NCBI GenBank assembly: GCA_018697195.1
Contig: CM031878.1
Span: 67,511,331 to 67,575,330 of the forward strand
Source of the DNA: Certhia americana
Lineage: Eukaryota; Chordata; Aves; Passeriformes; Certhiidae
DNA length: 64,000 nucleotides
Direction: 5' to 3'
How positions within the stretch are numbered: position 1 is the stretch's first letter; every line of letters begins with the position of its first letter. The notes under the pieces are model-generated. The model made no database searches. It was not told the origin of the DNA and was given only the letters and a program-made list of their open reading frames with translations. This document shows, piece by piece, positions 11,811 to 23,100 of this stretch. The translations under genes were made by a program, and so were the position numbers.

Positions 11811-14553
11811 TTGGCCAAAAAAATACTTGCTTCTTTCAAGAAATCATTTCAGTCACATTTTCAAGTTTCCTTAAAGACTGAGAACTAAAAACATTTTTAG
11901 GATGACAGGTACAAGTTACATGTAATCATGAATCCAGGAATATAAGCTGTCAGTCAATGCAGTATTATGAAAATGCCACATTTGAGATGTGAGAAGGATA
12001 TGAAGATGCGTTACGTTATTTGATCATTATCTACATCCATGACACAATACTCGCACCACAGGGAAGATTTAATCTGCCTGAGGGTTGTTCAGTTTTTCTT
12101 GTCTGCTTGACATGCATGCACCATGTAGTAAACCTACTCATTTTTCATCATCACATAATCACATTTTCAATTTCTTATGTACTCCAGATGATTAAAAAAT
12201 AATGAATTTTTATATACGTTTATTTGCACTTCTGTTATTACTTTCTGGACAGAGCTGGGGAAAAAATATTTTCTAGTATATACAGCTTTAGATAATCTTG
12301 GTATTTTTTTAAAATCAACAAAAAATCCCCACACTTATCAGCTTGCTTCTTTCCCTAGGAAGGGCACATAAATACCAAAAAAGCCAAGGCCTTCAATTAC
12401 CAAGAAAACACTGACTCAATATAATCAAATGCTACTGGAAGGAAAATATTAAAGAAATTATAAAATTTTTTTGTAAAATATAAAATCGATAACCTAGAAT
12501 ACAGAAAGTTTTGACAGTCCTGGGTCATGAGCCTAGGCAGACAGAATACAGCACTGGTGTCTCAACAATTGATTTGAGCTTAATAAGTAATGAGACTAAT
12601 TTGCTCCACACTCAATTAGTGGAAACATTAAAAAAAAAAAAAACAAAAAAAAAACAAAAAATACCCAAAAAAACAATCCACAGTTCCATGTAATTTATTC
12701 CTCATTTTCATTTCTAAGACTTCTAGTGAATCTAGTAATAATAATTTTAAGTGAATAAGATGGTAATTAGGTTTTGTATGGATTTTCTTTATCCAACAGT
12801 ATTAGGAAGCTGCACTGCCAGCATGTGGAATACTACAGATTATGTCTAAGGCGCACAGCAGGAGGAAAGTGATCACTGTACGCCTGATTTAAACAAAAGA
12901 TCCTTCTCATAGTTTTCTAGAACATAATAAACTGCAGTACAGCATAGTAGACTTTAGTCTGGCAGAGGAAGCAACAAATGAATCCAGGTTTTTGTGTTAA
13001 TAATTATTGGTTTCCAGCAACAGATTCCCTTAGTTACCTCACTGCCAGTAATAATAAACTGTGTATTTAGTCCTTGTTTATGTTTATGGCAGAATTTTAC
13101 GTTTAAAGCAATGTAAAAGAAAACATATGCCTCATCACATCAGTCTGTCTTGCTGCTTAATATCATCTGTAATGATCTTTTGAGAATCTGACTGAAAGCC
13201 TGGAGTTTCTCTACATGATGTCCCTTGGAAAACATCACAGAATTCCTGCCGTGTAAAATTAGGCCTAATCTTAATTATCTTGCTGTCTGTTTCCTGAGCT
13301 TAATTAACTTTTATGAGTGCTTTTCTACAGTGCAATGAGTACTAAACCCATTTCATCTTATTCAGCATTTCGTAATTTCTTTTCCCTCTATTCTAGGACA
13401 ACAAAAAGCTCTTCACAGTCCTAATTGTAATGGAAAAAGCTAAGGTATGACATCTGAAAAAGAGCTGCATAAAAATTAAAGAACATTCAGCCATGCATAT
13501 AAATAGAAGGGCAGAAATCTGCAAATGTTGAGACATAATCCATTCTATCCTCTAAATGAACTGACTTTAAATATTTAATTATCTTGTTAAGTAAATCCAG
13601 ATTATAATATTCAAATCCTAGTCATTAAAGGTCATGAGGTTTTTTTAGGTGAACAACAAATTTTCTACAATCCACACAGCTCAAATAATTTTAGAATAAT
13701 ATAGCAGCTAATTTGCATGGCCAAGCCTTCTCTCTTAGTGCATATTCAAATTTTCATATGATCTGGACCCTTTCATCACAGGAGAGAATGACACAAAGAA
13801 GACTGAGCACGTACTGTAGCATGTCACTTTCCTGCTGCTTGAATTTCACTTTGTTTCTCTCAGATTATAAAAACCATCTCTATTCTTCGAGGAAGGAAGA
13901 CACAAAGGCTGTTTACGCCATGTTTTTGCCCACTCATGAGACAAAAGAGCAATTTTATTTAAACTGTTTCTCTAAAATTACAGTAGATTTATCTTAATTA
14001 GAAAAATACTTTCTTCCAAGATCAGACAATGTCCATTAGCCCTTAGAGTGGATTTACTACATATTACTCTCTTCACCTCTACCATGCCTGCAAGAAGCAG
14101 CATGGCTTTGTCTCTAGATATGATCAGATGAGGTACTCTGTGAATTACTGGCTGACATGCAAGTGTTCAGGTAAGCGGCTTTTTAGTAATAGCAAAGAAA
14201 GAACAGACAAATGAAAAACTAGTAAGGAGACACCAGGCACCCTCTATTTAAAGGTCTAAGGGCTACCAGATTTTACAGATTATTTGTAAATAATAATCTT
14301 CTCAGGATTTGGACCTGTCACTAGTTGACTGTCAGCATCAAAGGCATATTCAGATAATAACCAACACCAGAGAAAAAATAGTCAGTCCATCCAGAAAACA
14401 GGGAAAATCCAAACTACGTTTTCCATTTCCCCTTTTCCGTGGCAGGCACGAACAACAACAAAAAAGCTTAGCAGTAACTTCATTAAAGTGAGCAAGAAAG
14501 CTTGTTTATCATAAATGACTTATTTAAAGTTAGCTTATGATGAGGTAAACACT
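11811..14553. other. Unique AT-rich DNA, no gene seen
   Basis: An A-rich low-complexity run occupies 12,630-12,677. Around 13,000-13,330 the sequence has several homeodomain-type TAAT cores (for example cttaattatc and gcttaattaacttttatgag) and few A/T runs, so it may be a conserved non-coding block. No coding signal is seen. Confidence 0.45.
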
Positions 14554-14602
14554 CTATGCACTTGGTCATCTCCTCTGTTGGAGGAGATGACCAAGTGTAT
14601 AG
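14554..14602. repeat. Near-perfect hairpin, 22-bp arms
   Basis: Arms at 14,554-14,575 and 14,581-14,602 are reverse complements with a single exception that would be a G-U pair in RNA. The loop is only five bases (TGTTG). The loop is too tight for a classical microRNA precursor. A templated fold-back mutation during replication is a simpler origin. Confidence 0.85.
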
Positions 14603-14733
14603 ATGGTCATCCACCCTGAACACCAACAAAGTACACTCTACACCAAAAACTAATGCAACTGCATAAAGAATGAAGAGAGCCAAGGTGCAGGGCAATTCAC
14701 TTCATGAATTTGTTTCCATGTGTATTTCAGTCT

Positions 14734-14760
14734 TTTTCATTGATCAAAAATCAATGAAAA
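14734..14760. repeat. Short perfect hairpin, 11-bp arms
   Basis: TTTTCATTGAT at 14,734-14,744 and its exact reverse complement at 14,750-14,760 flank a five-base loop. It lies in low-complexity A/T-rich text, so it may be chance. Confidence 0.7.
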
Positions 14761-15672
14761 TCAATCAAAAATGTTTGTGAGGTGAAAAGTCACACAGGGC
14801 TACTTTTAACATCTATGGACCACGAGCTTCCAAGCATGGCTGTCCCAAGCAGTTCATGTTTTGAGTGGCAGCTTTCAGAATGAAGACATAATTAGGGTAT
14901 CTGGATGTACTGAACAACTTGTACTCTCAGCAGCAGGGAGAGAAACTAAGCACAAACCTTGTAACTCCACACTGTTACACAGGATGCACACTGTAGATCA
15001 TCAGTACAGCACACAAGTGTGCAATTGCACAGCTGCAACATCTCACCTGCTCCTTGAACTTCGCACTAATGCTCTCCTACACAGTAGCATGTATTCTCTC
15101 TTTTTTGATAAAAAAGAAGTAAACTGAGTTACAGACCAGAATGCTTGCAAAAGCAGGTTAAAGAAAGGTGAAATACAACCCATTATAATAAACAATAAAA
15201 TAAAGAAAAAGAAAACTAGACCTCTACTAGAGTAGATTTTACTTATGTTTTCCACATTAGCTTTCACAAACATCAATATTTAAACAATGAGTAACTTCAG
15301 TCTATATCATCACTGATTTCCCCATTTTACTCTTTCTTCTCCAAAATACCAGAAAAGATGTGAAGGGCATCTTCATAATAGAACCAGCTGGCAACCCCAG
15401 CTGGGCAAACTCATCTTCAGAAGCAAGAAAAACAGGCTCTCAGGTCACACCCAGCTCCCATATACCCGGGCAGTATATGCAAAAGGAAAGCCCACCAGAA
15501 AAAGATGCAAGCTTTGATGTCTCCCTCTTGCGAGGCAGCCCCAGAGTTGAAGCTAAAGCAGCTTTGAGAAACCTGTTATGCGTGTGTCACTAGTCCATGT
15601 CAAATGGGCAGTTTTGACATCTGGCCTACAAATTCAGGAGGGTTGGCCATTTTATTTTCAAGCTTCAAGCAC
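14761..15672. other. Unique DNA, no gene seen
   Basis: Only short open frames are present, none with family features or convincing splice signals. Confidence 0.5.
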
Positions 15673-15707
15673 AGTCTAAACTGTTCCAGTTTAGACTGGA
15701 ACAGTTT
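15673..15707. repeat. Two overlapping, mutually exclusive hairpins
   Basis: AGTCTAAACTG (15,673-15,683) pairs perfectly with 15,687-15,697. Alternatively AAACTGTTCCAG (15,678-15,689) pairs perfectly with 15,696-15,707. The two folds share sequence and cannot form together. This arrangement is the expected footprint of repeated template switching. Confidence 0.8.
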
Positions 15708-18700
15708 CATCTGATTGCTTTGGAAATGGAAGTGTCTTTTCCTTCATAGCAAATCCCTCTCAGGAACCAAAGTACAGAGCAACTTACTGGTCACCAGTTC
15801 TGAAAGGTTCTGTTAAGCCATGGCTGCTCATACTGCTGTGATCCCTATTGTGTCAATACAGAAACACCAAAACCTTTAACTCTAGGGCAGCAGAAAGGAT
15901 TTATTTCTATTTAAGTGACAAGCTGGAGGTAAAAGGTTTGCCATGTGAAGCTCAAAAGAAAAAACAACAATCTTCTCCTTAAGTGGTTTAAGATTTGACT
16001 CACAGTTTTACCACCAGCTTGTGGACTTGCAAATTATTTTCAGCTCACAGAACAATTTTATTAATTTCCACTAAATTGGACAGCAGTTTGATTGATAGCT
16101 CAAGCAAAACATTTCTCATTTCCTAGCTTTCTAGCATTAGTGCAATACTGTAAGAAACCACTGCCTAGGTAAAAGGTCCATAAACCTACCACCTTACTGT
16201 AATTTTTGTCTTTTGAAGTGAGCAACCTGCTCTGTAATTCAGTCGTCATTGACAGATACAGACAAACATATCCACATGCAAATACTCTCAATGTCTATTT
16301 TAAAACTATGAAGGCAGGAAATATGTATATTCCTAGCTATTTTGAGATGAAGAGTCTGAACAACCAGAAACACTTAACACACATATTCATATCCTCATTC
16401 AACACTACAGAGAGCAATAGGCAAATAAATGAAGCAGAAGAAAGAATCATAGATGTTCAACAGGTTGCTTCTGCTCGAAGACAAAAAAGTGGCTGCATAT
16501 TAGAAGTGATAATGTGGGTTTCACACCCATGCATGCTCATGCACAAAGCAGTATGTAATTTTCAGCTGTTTCTCTGTATGAAGCAGGTGATTAAGAATGA
16601 ACAGATTGAGAGACAACTGTCATGTAGGCTAAGTGTTAAAAGAAAGCAAGATCATGTCATTCCAACTGCACCACCATAACACTTCCAACTACTACTTGCT
16701 TGCTAAAATGAAGCAAAATGAACAACTAGAGAAACAAACTAGAACTGAAATAAACTCATATAGGTAGCCCTTGGTAAAAGCAACTCAAAGATCTTTTAAC
16801 TGAAAGAAAGCTTTCAGGAAGTTAGAAAAAATCTGCTCACGTCTGCAGTGAGTTTGCAGGCATGGTTCATGATTACTAGAAAATATATTACAGTTTTATT
16901 TGATCTAGATGAATGGGAAAAAGAATAATCCCTACATCTGCTGAAGCCACTAACAGTTTATTGATAGGTTCAACTGAGCCACTTCCATGTTTTCCCTACT
17001 TTGCTTAATATATATCTTGGCAGTCAGCAGATATGACAAAACACAGTATTATGGAAGGTAGGGGAAAAGCCATTTCACTGATAAAGGAAAACATACATTA
17101 GCACATTGGTAAACCTTTTTTTCTGTGCTTTTGCTTTTATTTCACTGTGTCTTGGCATTTTTCTAGTTATAACTTTATAAAAGCTATCATTTAAATTAAT
17201 ATGAATAAAACAAATTAACATATGCACACATTTCACTGCTCTAGCAATTCTCAGAATTCTTCCTGTATTTTGTGGGGTTTGAGATTACGATTCCCAGAAA
17301 CCACAGAAGCACTCATTGACATAAATGTGAACATAATGCACAAACATATCCATGCATAATACATATAATACTGCAATGTCCATTCCTTGATTCTTCCCTT
17401 TCCACCTTGCTTTCATTGCTGCACAAGTGAATAAAATTACAGATTTCAATATGTTCTTGCTTACAGCATTTTAATGTAAAAATATTCCTAAGGTTTCAAG
17501 AGAAATTAAAATATTTCCAAAACAAGAAAGTTATTAGAAGGACACGTTTCTATTCAATAAGTATTTTGTCCAAATTCTAACACCCATGGGTTTTTTAAGA
17601 TGGCCTTGTATCCAGATCCTTTGTCTAAAGGACAAAGTGGCTGATGTAAATAAATGGCAGGACCAAGCTATAACATAATGTAATATAAGATAAACATATA
17701 TTTTATATACTCATAAATATATTTATATCAGTATATATCCTGATTATATTAAAGGCATTGCTGTCTTTGCCATATAGCAGATAGCAAGATCAGAGGGGCT
17801 TCTGTGACTCATGTTTTAGTACTCTATTCCCAGCCCTGTATCTACTCTGTGACTTTTGTAGCCATAAGGATAGGTTTACTACATCTTGGTCTGGCAGAGC
17901 ACTGGGCTTTCCAAACTCTGCAAATTATACTCTTGCACTTGATACCAGTAGCTGGATTCAAAATCATGAAGAAGTGAAGAGATGAATATTCCTTTATTTC
18001 CTTTTCATTGTTTATGTGGAATTTGAAAGAAACATGAACTATTTTTCTCCCCTTCTTGCCTGCACAGTAACAACAAGATAGAGATCATTTAAACATTTTT
18101 TACAAAAACAAGGAAATCATTCAGTAATTTTCCCTTTTCCAAGGCAATATTCTTTTGTATTCTGTTACAAATAGATCTGGCATTGGGGCCCTGAAAGAAT
18201 GAAAGGACAATTCTATTCATATTATGTGGAGAATAAACACAATGGTATAGAACATTACTATATAGACTATGATTTGATACCTGCTAGATGTGAAATCTAG
18301 AATAATGTTTCTTTTATTCAGAAAAAAACACTAATAAAAAGTGTAGATTTATAATATCACAAATATGCATAGTTGCTTTACATCCAAATTATGGAACATG
18401 ACAAGTAACCAAAAAGAGCTAAATAAAACAAGAGGAAAACAAGAAAGGTGACACAGAACAAATTTAATATCAATTTGGCTGGCAAGGTCAGAAATCACAG
18501 CGCTTTCTGTGAGCACTAGCAGTGTCACCCAGGCACAAATATAATGATAATGTGCAATTTCCTTGTTTAACAGTAGAACACAGCAGGATATAGGCTAGTG
18601 TTTCCCAGACAAAGGGGAACCATTTAAATACAAATATGAGACAGAAACTCTGTTGGAAAATGACAGAGAACAAAGGTGGAAAGTGACTCAGATGAGGACA

Positions 18701-19339
18701 AAAATAAAAATAACATTTCTTAGGAAGGAAAGCATGGGAAAAAAATCAATAGCTTTCATGTAAGCAGACCTCTATAACCTTACAGCCATGGTTGCTGAGG
18801 TGTAGTGGGATGGATGTCTAGATAAGAGAAGGGAATGAGGAGTGCCAGTGACCTTTAAAGGACATAGGTGCAAGTTATCACAGTTCAGTGGAAAGATAAG
18901 TGAGGCTTGGGAAACACTGACTTGATTATTTCAACTTTTCAGTGACTTCAAAAAGTGAACCCAGAGTAGAAATTAGCTTATATTATATTTTATTACCACT
19001 AGTAATTTCAAAAAGATGAGAAGAAAATATAGATAGGCCAATCTTTGAAGACTTAAGGAGAAATTAAACTATTTGGTAAGCAATTCAATAACAAAGAGAA
19101 CCAGCAAAAGAGCTGGCTTCATACACAGTGAAGAGGTGGCACCACTTTGCAGCTCTCAGTTACTGACAAAATACCAGTTTGCCTCCTTCCTCACTTGGGA
19201 TGCTATCAGTCTAAATACTGATGACCAATCCAAATGACAGAAAGGTAAAAACTGCAGCAGGGCAAAGAGCATGTTGGATGTTTTAAAGCTGGCAGCACTG
19301 CTGAAATACACTACTGCAAGTTTTGCACAGACTGAGGCC
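15708..19339. other. Unique AT-rich DNA, no gene demonstrated
   Basis: It contains the longest non-repeat open frame of the window (listed separately). An A/T-only-rich patch around 17,680-17,745 is built of TATAT-type steps. No transposable element is recognised with confidence. Confidence 0.45.
16308..16679 (+). CDS. Hypothetical open reading frame, probably chance
   Basis: From the ATG at 16,308 the frame stays open for 123 codons; upstream it is open for another 34 codons without an ATG. The product is rich in Asn, Ile, Lys, Gln and Cys, as expected from AT-rich noncoding DNA. It has no signal peptide, repeats or recognisable motif. With roughly 6% stop codons expected at this base composition, one frame of this length in 64 kb is not surprising. 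No splice sites or repeat homology were recognised. Confidence 0.12.
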   Translation: MKAGNMYIPSYFEMKSLNNQKHLTHIFISSFNTTESNRQINEAEERIIDVQQVASARRQKSGCILEVIMWVSHPCMLMHKAVCNFQLFLCMKQVIKNEQIERQLSCRLSVKRKQDHVIPTAPP

Positions 19340-19345
19340 ATTCCT

Positions 19346-19998
19346 TGTGGTAACCCCTGAGATTACCACAAGGGAGCTTGCCCTGCTGTGGAGAGAGCAC
19401 AGCATATCAGCTTTATGCACAATGGCAGAGCTCCCCACAGGGAAGTCTCCTTGGGAGACTGAGTTTCAAGTTAGAGAGAGCAAAATGTTTCACCCCATGA
19501 TCCCTAGAGGCTCTATGTTAATTTGTCACCCCACATTGGTTGTTTCCCCACTTCCTAGTTTTTCCCCTTCCCTGACTGGTACATTTTGGATCTTCTCCCC
19601 GACTGGTTGTTTTCTCAATCCATCCAGTGATTGGTCCAAGTTATTAGCCCTGCCAATCCTAATCCCTATATAACCCCACACTTTCAGCCCATTCAGTGCA
19701 TTCAGTCACAGGTTCCTGTTGAATAAAGAGCGTTTGAGACTGGCTGCCTGCCTCCTGCTTCATTCCAGCATCCCCTGAGGAAGAGCTGCTGGGGAGAGCT
19801 GCTTGGAGCAGCCTCACAAAAGAGCTGATAGGGAAGAGCTGCTGGAGATTGCTGCCTTGTGCAGCTTCACAAAAGAGCAAATCACAACCGAGTGCCTGTG
19901 CCCCGCAGAAGCCCCAGACACCCATCCTGGGACGGTCTCACTGGGGAAGGTCGCGGCACCGGAGTGACCACTAGAGTGGTCACCAGCGGCCAGCAGCA
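19346..19998 (+). mobile_element. Solo LTR with perfect 6-bp target duplication (ERVK-type)
   Basis: The 653-bp unit starts TGTGG, ends GCAGCA, and is flanked on both sides by ATTCCT (19,340-19,345 and 19,999-20,004). A 6-bp duplication is typical of ERVK-like insertions. Internal promoter architecture is intact: two ATTGG (inverted CCAAT) boxes upstream (cacattggttg and gtgattggtcc), a TATATAA box near 19,667, and AATAAA about 55 bp further on near 19,723. U5 follows with a repeated gagctgctgggg/gagctgctgg phrase. No internal retroviral sequence is attached, so it arose by recombination between two LTRs. Confidence 0.9.
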
Positions 19999-20004
19999 AT
20001 TCCT

Positions 20005-20274
20005 CCATGAATGGTGGAGCCAACCTTAACCACATACTCTAGCTGAGGGCAGAGGAGAGGAACCTGCCTCATTATCAGCAATAGGCAATTTGTTAGCCCA
20101 CCTTACGGTCCTAAAACAAGAGTTTGCAAAGGCCCAAAGGAAGAAATTCAAGAACAAGTCAGCAGTTATGCTTCAGATTTTATAAAAGACCTGGACAAGC
20201 TCTGAAAACTGACAAGACAACAGAAAAACCATTGGTGACAACATTTAAACAGGGGAAAACAAGCTAAATATCAG
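20005..20274. other. Unique DNA next to the solo LTR
   Basis: Nothing was recognised. It lies between the LTR and an ancient CR1. Confidence 0.4.
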
Positions 20275-20990
20275 ACGTATCAGCAGGTTAGTGATAAGCT
20301 GGATCAGGGTAGGGAGTGAGGTTTTACAGGAGTCTATCACAAGCCCAAGACTATCCAGTATTTCGTTACCAAACTGGATGAAAAAAAAAATAGGTATGGA
20401 TACCAGATTTATTACAGGTAATATCAATAACGATCAGAGCTAGAATTCCAAATTCTTATTGCCTGCAACAGAAATTAGGCACTGCTCAATAACAGCAAAT
20501 GCAAAGCTCTACAGTTAGAGGTAATCCATTCACAGATATAGGAAAACACATTACTTTGTTCATACCTGCACTGCAGAAAGAGATCTAGGAGTTAAGCAGT
20601 GTATTTTGTGATCCAAGAGGAGATGCGTAATTGGAATAGGTTTTGTCAACCATGTGAACTTCTTCACTCATTTAAGTGATATTCATTGCCCTCAGCTAGA
20701 GAGTCCTAACCAGTTCTGGGCACTCATTCAAGAAATATAGGAACCAGCTGGAAAAAGCAGTAAGAATAATCAAAGGCTTGGAATACTCAGTCTAGAAGGA
20801 TGAAGAAGAAAGTGACCAAAAGCTGACAAATATACATCAGAAGAAATGGATACCATTGTCAACAGAAAATAGTGTTTCTAGAGGTTTAAAGTTCTACTTA
20901 CACACCAACAAAAAAAGTCTTAACAGCCAAGGCTTTTAGAAATGTAAGACAGTGCCTAGAACCATTCCAATTTGACAGCAGATTGGGCAC
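20275..20990 (+). mobile_element. Ancient CR1 LINE fragment, sense
   Basis: Strongly diverged but ordered like the end of CR1 ORF2. A stretch like tttcgttaccaaactggatg is followed by atgcaaagctctacagttag, agagatctaggagttaagca and ccagttctgggcactcattc, then aataatcaaaggcttggaa. These correspond to the final coding part and the start of the 3' UTR. It is much older than the CR1 copies at 4.7 and 27 kb. Confidence 0.65.
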
Positions 20991-21131
20991 TTCTCTATGG
21001 CAGACAGGTACTAACAGGATCACATTGATCCCTGAATTAAATCCAAAATAAAATCATCAAGTAAAAAGACTTGAAATTGGGAATAGATCTGTCCTATAGA
21101 AAATGTAGTGTGAATTATTTTAATTACATTT

Positions 21132-22251
21132 TGTTTGGTTGGCATGGCAAGGTTTTGGTAGCAAGACAGTAACAACAGGGGTGGTTTCTGTGAGAGGCTG
21201 CTAGGAGCTCCACACATGTCCAACGGATCTGATTCCAGCTTGCTATAAAACAATCACTGTTGATGTACCACTGGCCAAGGCCAAGTCCAACAGCTGCAAT
21301 GGTAGCACCACTGCAATAATTTAGTGGAAAAGAGGTAAAAACTGCTCCTCAATAGCATCTGGGAAAAACATCTGAGCATATGTGAGAGAAACAACCTTGC
21401 AGCCAGCAAGGTCAGTGCAGGAATGGGAGAAGATGCTCCAAGTGACAGAGCACAGATTTCCCAAGACCATGGCAAGTCAGGCTGTGTCCCTGCAGCCCTT
21501 GGAAGTCTATGGTGGAGCTGAGATTTACCTGCAGCCCCTGGAGGAGCCCAAGTCAGAGCAGTTAGATGTCTTAGGAGGACGTGACCCCATGGGAAACCTG
21601 CACTAGAGCAGCGTCCTGACAGCAACTGTGCTCCCATGGGGAGAGGAACCCATGCTGGAGCAGACTTGCTGGCAAGATTTGTGACCCAGTCGAGCAGTTT
21701 GTTCCTGAAGGACTACACCATGTGAAAAGGGACCCACACTGGAGCAATTCATGAAGAACTGCAGCCTGTAGGAAGGACCCACACTGGAAAAGTTCATGGA
21801 GGTTCACAGGTCCTCCTGTGAGAGGGACTCCACACCAGAGGGGGGAAAAAGTGTGTGGTGTCCTCCCCTTGCAGAGGAAGGAGCAGCAGAGACAACTATG
21901 ATGAACTGCAGTCTCCATTTCCTGAAGCTCTGCACCATTGGAGGGGAAAAGTAGAGAGAATTGAGCTTAAAATTAAGTCCAGGAAGAAGGAAATGTTGTG
22001 GGGGAAGTGCTTTACAATTTAGTTTGTATTTCTTATTACTCTACTGATTTGGTTGGCAAGAATTTATATTAATTTCCTCAAGTTAAGTTGCTTTTGCCTA
22101 TGACAGTAATTGCTGGGTGTTATCTCCTTGTTCTTATCTGAACCCAATAGCTTTTTACTATTTTTTTTTTTCTTCCTTGTTCAGCTGAGGAGGGAAGCAA
22201 TAGAGCTGCTTGGTGGAAATCTGGTATCCAGGCAGGTTCAAAAGAACCACA
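21132..22251 (+). mobile_element. Long ERVL-type LTR, sense
   Basis: The unit opens with tgtttggttggcatggcaag and ends ccaca. The middle is made of repeated gaggacccacactggagca-like units. It finishes with the phrase gctgaggagggaagcaatag followed by agctgcttggtggaaatctg. This order is that of a very common bird LTR that I associate with ERVL-class elements. The several open frames inside it are products of the repeated GC-rich units, not genes. No clean target duplication could be found, so both ends are approximate. Confidence 0.7.
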
Positions 22252-22417
22252 AGAGTAAAACAGACTTGTACTGCAGGGAGCCCTGTTTTCCTTTCTGATT
22301 CTCAGCGACTTCTTCATCCAACCTGTGTTTTGCTAACCTTTAAACCTCAACAGATTGCAAATTTATGGCACATATTCTTTGCAAATCGGATATTACCTCT
22401 GTTTTCTGGAACTGAAT

Positions 22418-23094
22418 TGTGAAGGCCTGTGGGCCTGCCAGGAAGTCGATGGCCTTGCCCTGGGGAGCTAGGGAAGGATCAACAGAAGGCTCCAGGCATT
22501 CCCTATAGGATAGGGTGAGATAAAAGGCTTCCCCCATGGTTTATGTTAATATACCCCAGTTCTGTTCTCCCCATTGGCCCATTGGCCCAGACCGCCCCTG
22601 TTTTCCCTGTATGGTTTATCCCCTGGATCGTTCTCCCTTCTCCTGATCCTGATTGGCCCCATTTAGCTGCCTTGCTCCGCCCCTCTTATCCCATTGGTTC
22701 TCCCGGTTAGTTTCCCCTCTGTACCACTTTTACCTGTTCCCATTGGCGCTTGACCCTCAGATCTGCCCCTTTTGTCCCCTATTTAACCCTGTGCCCTCTG
22801 CCCCAGCATGTCTTCTATCCCTGCACCCCTTTGGTGTGAGGCTGCGACAAACCTCATCAGAACTCCATGTAGGAGACCTTTCTTGTCTCATCGGCTCTGT
22901 TCTGGCATTGGAAGTGTGTGTGTGTGTGTCTGTGTGTCTGTGTGTCTGTGTGTCTGTGTGTCTGTGTGTCTGTGTGTGTCTGTGTCTGTGCGTCTGTGTG
23001 ACTGTGAGCTAGCTGACTGCCTGCCCAATCACCTCTTCACAGAGATGCTTTCAGGAAGGTAGCAGCACCTCACCACCACCCGCACGCCACCACA
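22418..23094 (+). mobile_element. Solo LTR with near-perfect 6-bp duplication and internal microsatellite
   Basis: The 677-bp unit starts TGTGAAGG and ends CCACCACA. It is flanked by CTGAAT (22,412-22,417) and TTGAAT (23,095-23,100), a 6-bp duplication with one C-to-T change. Five ATTGG (inverted CCAAT) boxes crowd the roughly 180 bp before a TATTTAA box at about 22,779. A TG-rich octamer microsatellite follows, at 22,914-23,005. No clear AATAAA is present. This looks like an ERVK-type solo LTR, with a promoter related in style to that at 19,346 but not the same sequence. Confidence 0.85.
22914..23005 (+). repeat. (TGTGTGTC)n-type microsatellite inside an LTR
   Basis: About eleven TGTGTGTC-like units with small length changes sit just downstream of the LTR TATA box. 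They are probably transcribed as part of R/U5. The apparent Val-Cys repeat proteins on the plus strand are artefacts of this tract. Confidence 0.9.
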
Positions 23095-23100
23095 TTGAAT

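Noticed and set aside
16206..16679. 157-codon frame as a gene
   Set aside because: It lacks an ATG for the first 34 codons, has AT-rich composition and no motif, and its length is compatible with chance in 64 kb.
18780..18960. Possible ancient CR1
   Set aside because: Only vague similarity in wording; order and tail are absent.
21254..21918. Long frames on both strands
   Set aside because: They lie within the repeated GC-rich units of an ERVL-type LTR and match no protein.
22653..23062. Val-Cys repeat proteins on the plus strand
   Set aside because: They are translations of the TG-rich microsatellite inside an LTR.
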